Source of the DNA: Pseudomonadota bacterium
Lineage (GTDB): Bacteria; Pseudomonadota; Alphaproteobacteria; Rhizobiales; Rhizobiaceae
DNA: 5,549 nt
Assembly (NCBI GenBank): GCA_023388675.1
Contig: JAEWFU010000521.1
Span: 1-5,549, forward strand
Reading direction: 5' to 3'
This document shows positions 5,335 through 5,549 of the stretch, piece after piece (positions within the stretch are counted from its first letter, which is position 1; every line of letters begins with the position of its first letter). The notes below the pieces were generated by a model, which saw only the letters and a list, made by a program, of their open reading frames with translations, was not told the origin of the DNA and ran no database searches. Position numbers and translations under genes: made by a program.

Positions 5335-5549
5335 GAGCGGAATGATCTTGGTTTGAATCGAAATCGGATTCCCAAGGTGTCATGTTTGTGATTCAAGATT
5401 CTTGCTGGAGTGGAGGTCAGCATCTAATGCCGAGGGCCTATTCTCTTGATCTTCGTGAACGAGCCGTGTCACGCGTTCTTGCCGGTGAGAGCGTCCGTTC
5501 GGTCGCAGCGGTTCTGGAGGTGAGCGTTTCGAGCGTCGTGAAGTGGTCG
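5335..5549 (+). mobile_element. IS630-family insertion sequence, left end (right end outside window)
   Basis: The element is recognised by its transposase start at 5427. The left boundary is inferred at the TA dinucleotide 5333-5334 followed by GAGCGGAATGATC, since IS630 elements insert at TA and sequences of this kind recur at rhizobial IS ends as I remember them. Inside the end there is a hairpin: CTTGG (5347-5351) plus GAATC (5355-5359) pair with GATTC plus CCAAG (5367-5376), leaving a TTT bulge. The 11-base near-palindrome CAAGATTCTTG is at 5394-5404. The opposite inverted repeat and the target duplication cannot be checked here. Confidence 0.75.
5427..5549 (+). CDS. IS630-family transposase, N-terminal part (runs off right edge)
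   Basis: The first 41 codons are visible. They begin MPRAYSLDLRERAVSRVLAG and end VSVSSVVKWS, the characteristic N-terminal helix-turn-helix of IS630/Tc1-type transposases that binds the element ends. GGAGG (5412-5416) lies ten bases before ATG 5427. The catalytic DDE domain is outside the window, so it cannot be said whether the transposase is one ORF, a frameshifted pair or broken. Confidence 0.9.
   Translation, partial: MPRAYSLDLRERAVSRVLAGESVRSVAAVLEVSVSSVVKWS

Overview
The window looks like chromosomal DNA from an alphaproteobacterium of the Rhizobiales, most likely the Mesorhizobium/Phyllobacteriaceae group. This rests on the high G+C coding style, on how closely the proteins resemble rhizobial versions as I remember them, and on an IS630-type insertion sequence of a kind common in rhizobia. 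The genus is an inference. Every gene I can support reads on the + strand.

Layout: (1) positions 1-783 hold the last 260 codons of tgt (tRNA-guanine transglycosylase, queuosine pathway), cut at its 5' end by the window edge. (2) A 143-bp gap follows, with a weak terminator candidate, a plausible promoter and a strong ribosome binding site. (3) From 927 to 5325 runs an operon known from comparative genomics. It encodes a circularly permuted ATP-grasp protein (COG2308), an alpha-E protein (DUF403/COG2307), a transglutaminase-like cysteine protease (COG1305) and Anbu, a bacterial proteasome homologue with an N-terminal threonine (COG3484). The usual reading is an ATP-dependent amide or peptide ligase with its helical partner, coupled to two amide-cleaving enzymes. 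The substrate is not established. (4) Between the ATP-grasp and alpha-E genes sits a compact intruder at 2340-2806. It is a four-helix-bundle (S23 / 23S rRNA intervening-sequence type) ORF of lower G+C, bracketed by 29-bp near-perfect inverted repeats built from GAATAGT-like heptads. It has the structure of a small mobile element inserted into a tight operon gap. (5) Right after Anbu the window enters an IS630-family insertion sequence, whose transposase runs off the right edge.

The points most worth a second look are the inverted-repeat four-helix-bundle element, the loss of three of the four zinc ligands in TGT, and a 7-bp inverted repeat that spans the whole gap between the protease gene and an Anbu gene with no clear Shine-Dalgarno sequence. 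The Anbu operon is a described but functionally unresolved system. I saw no RNA genes, CRISPR arrays or origins.
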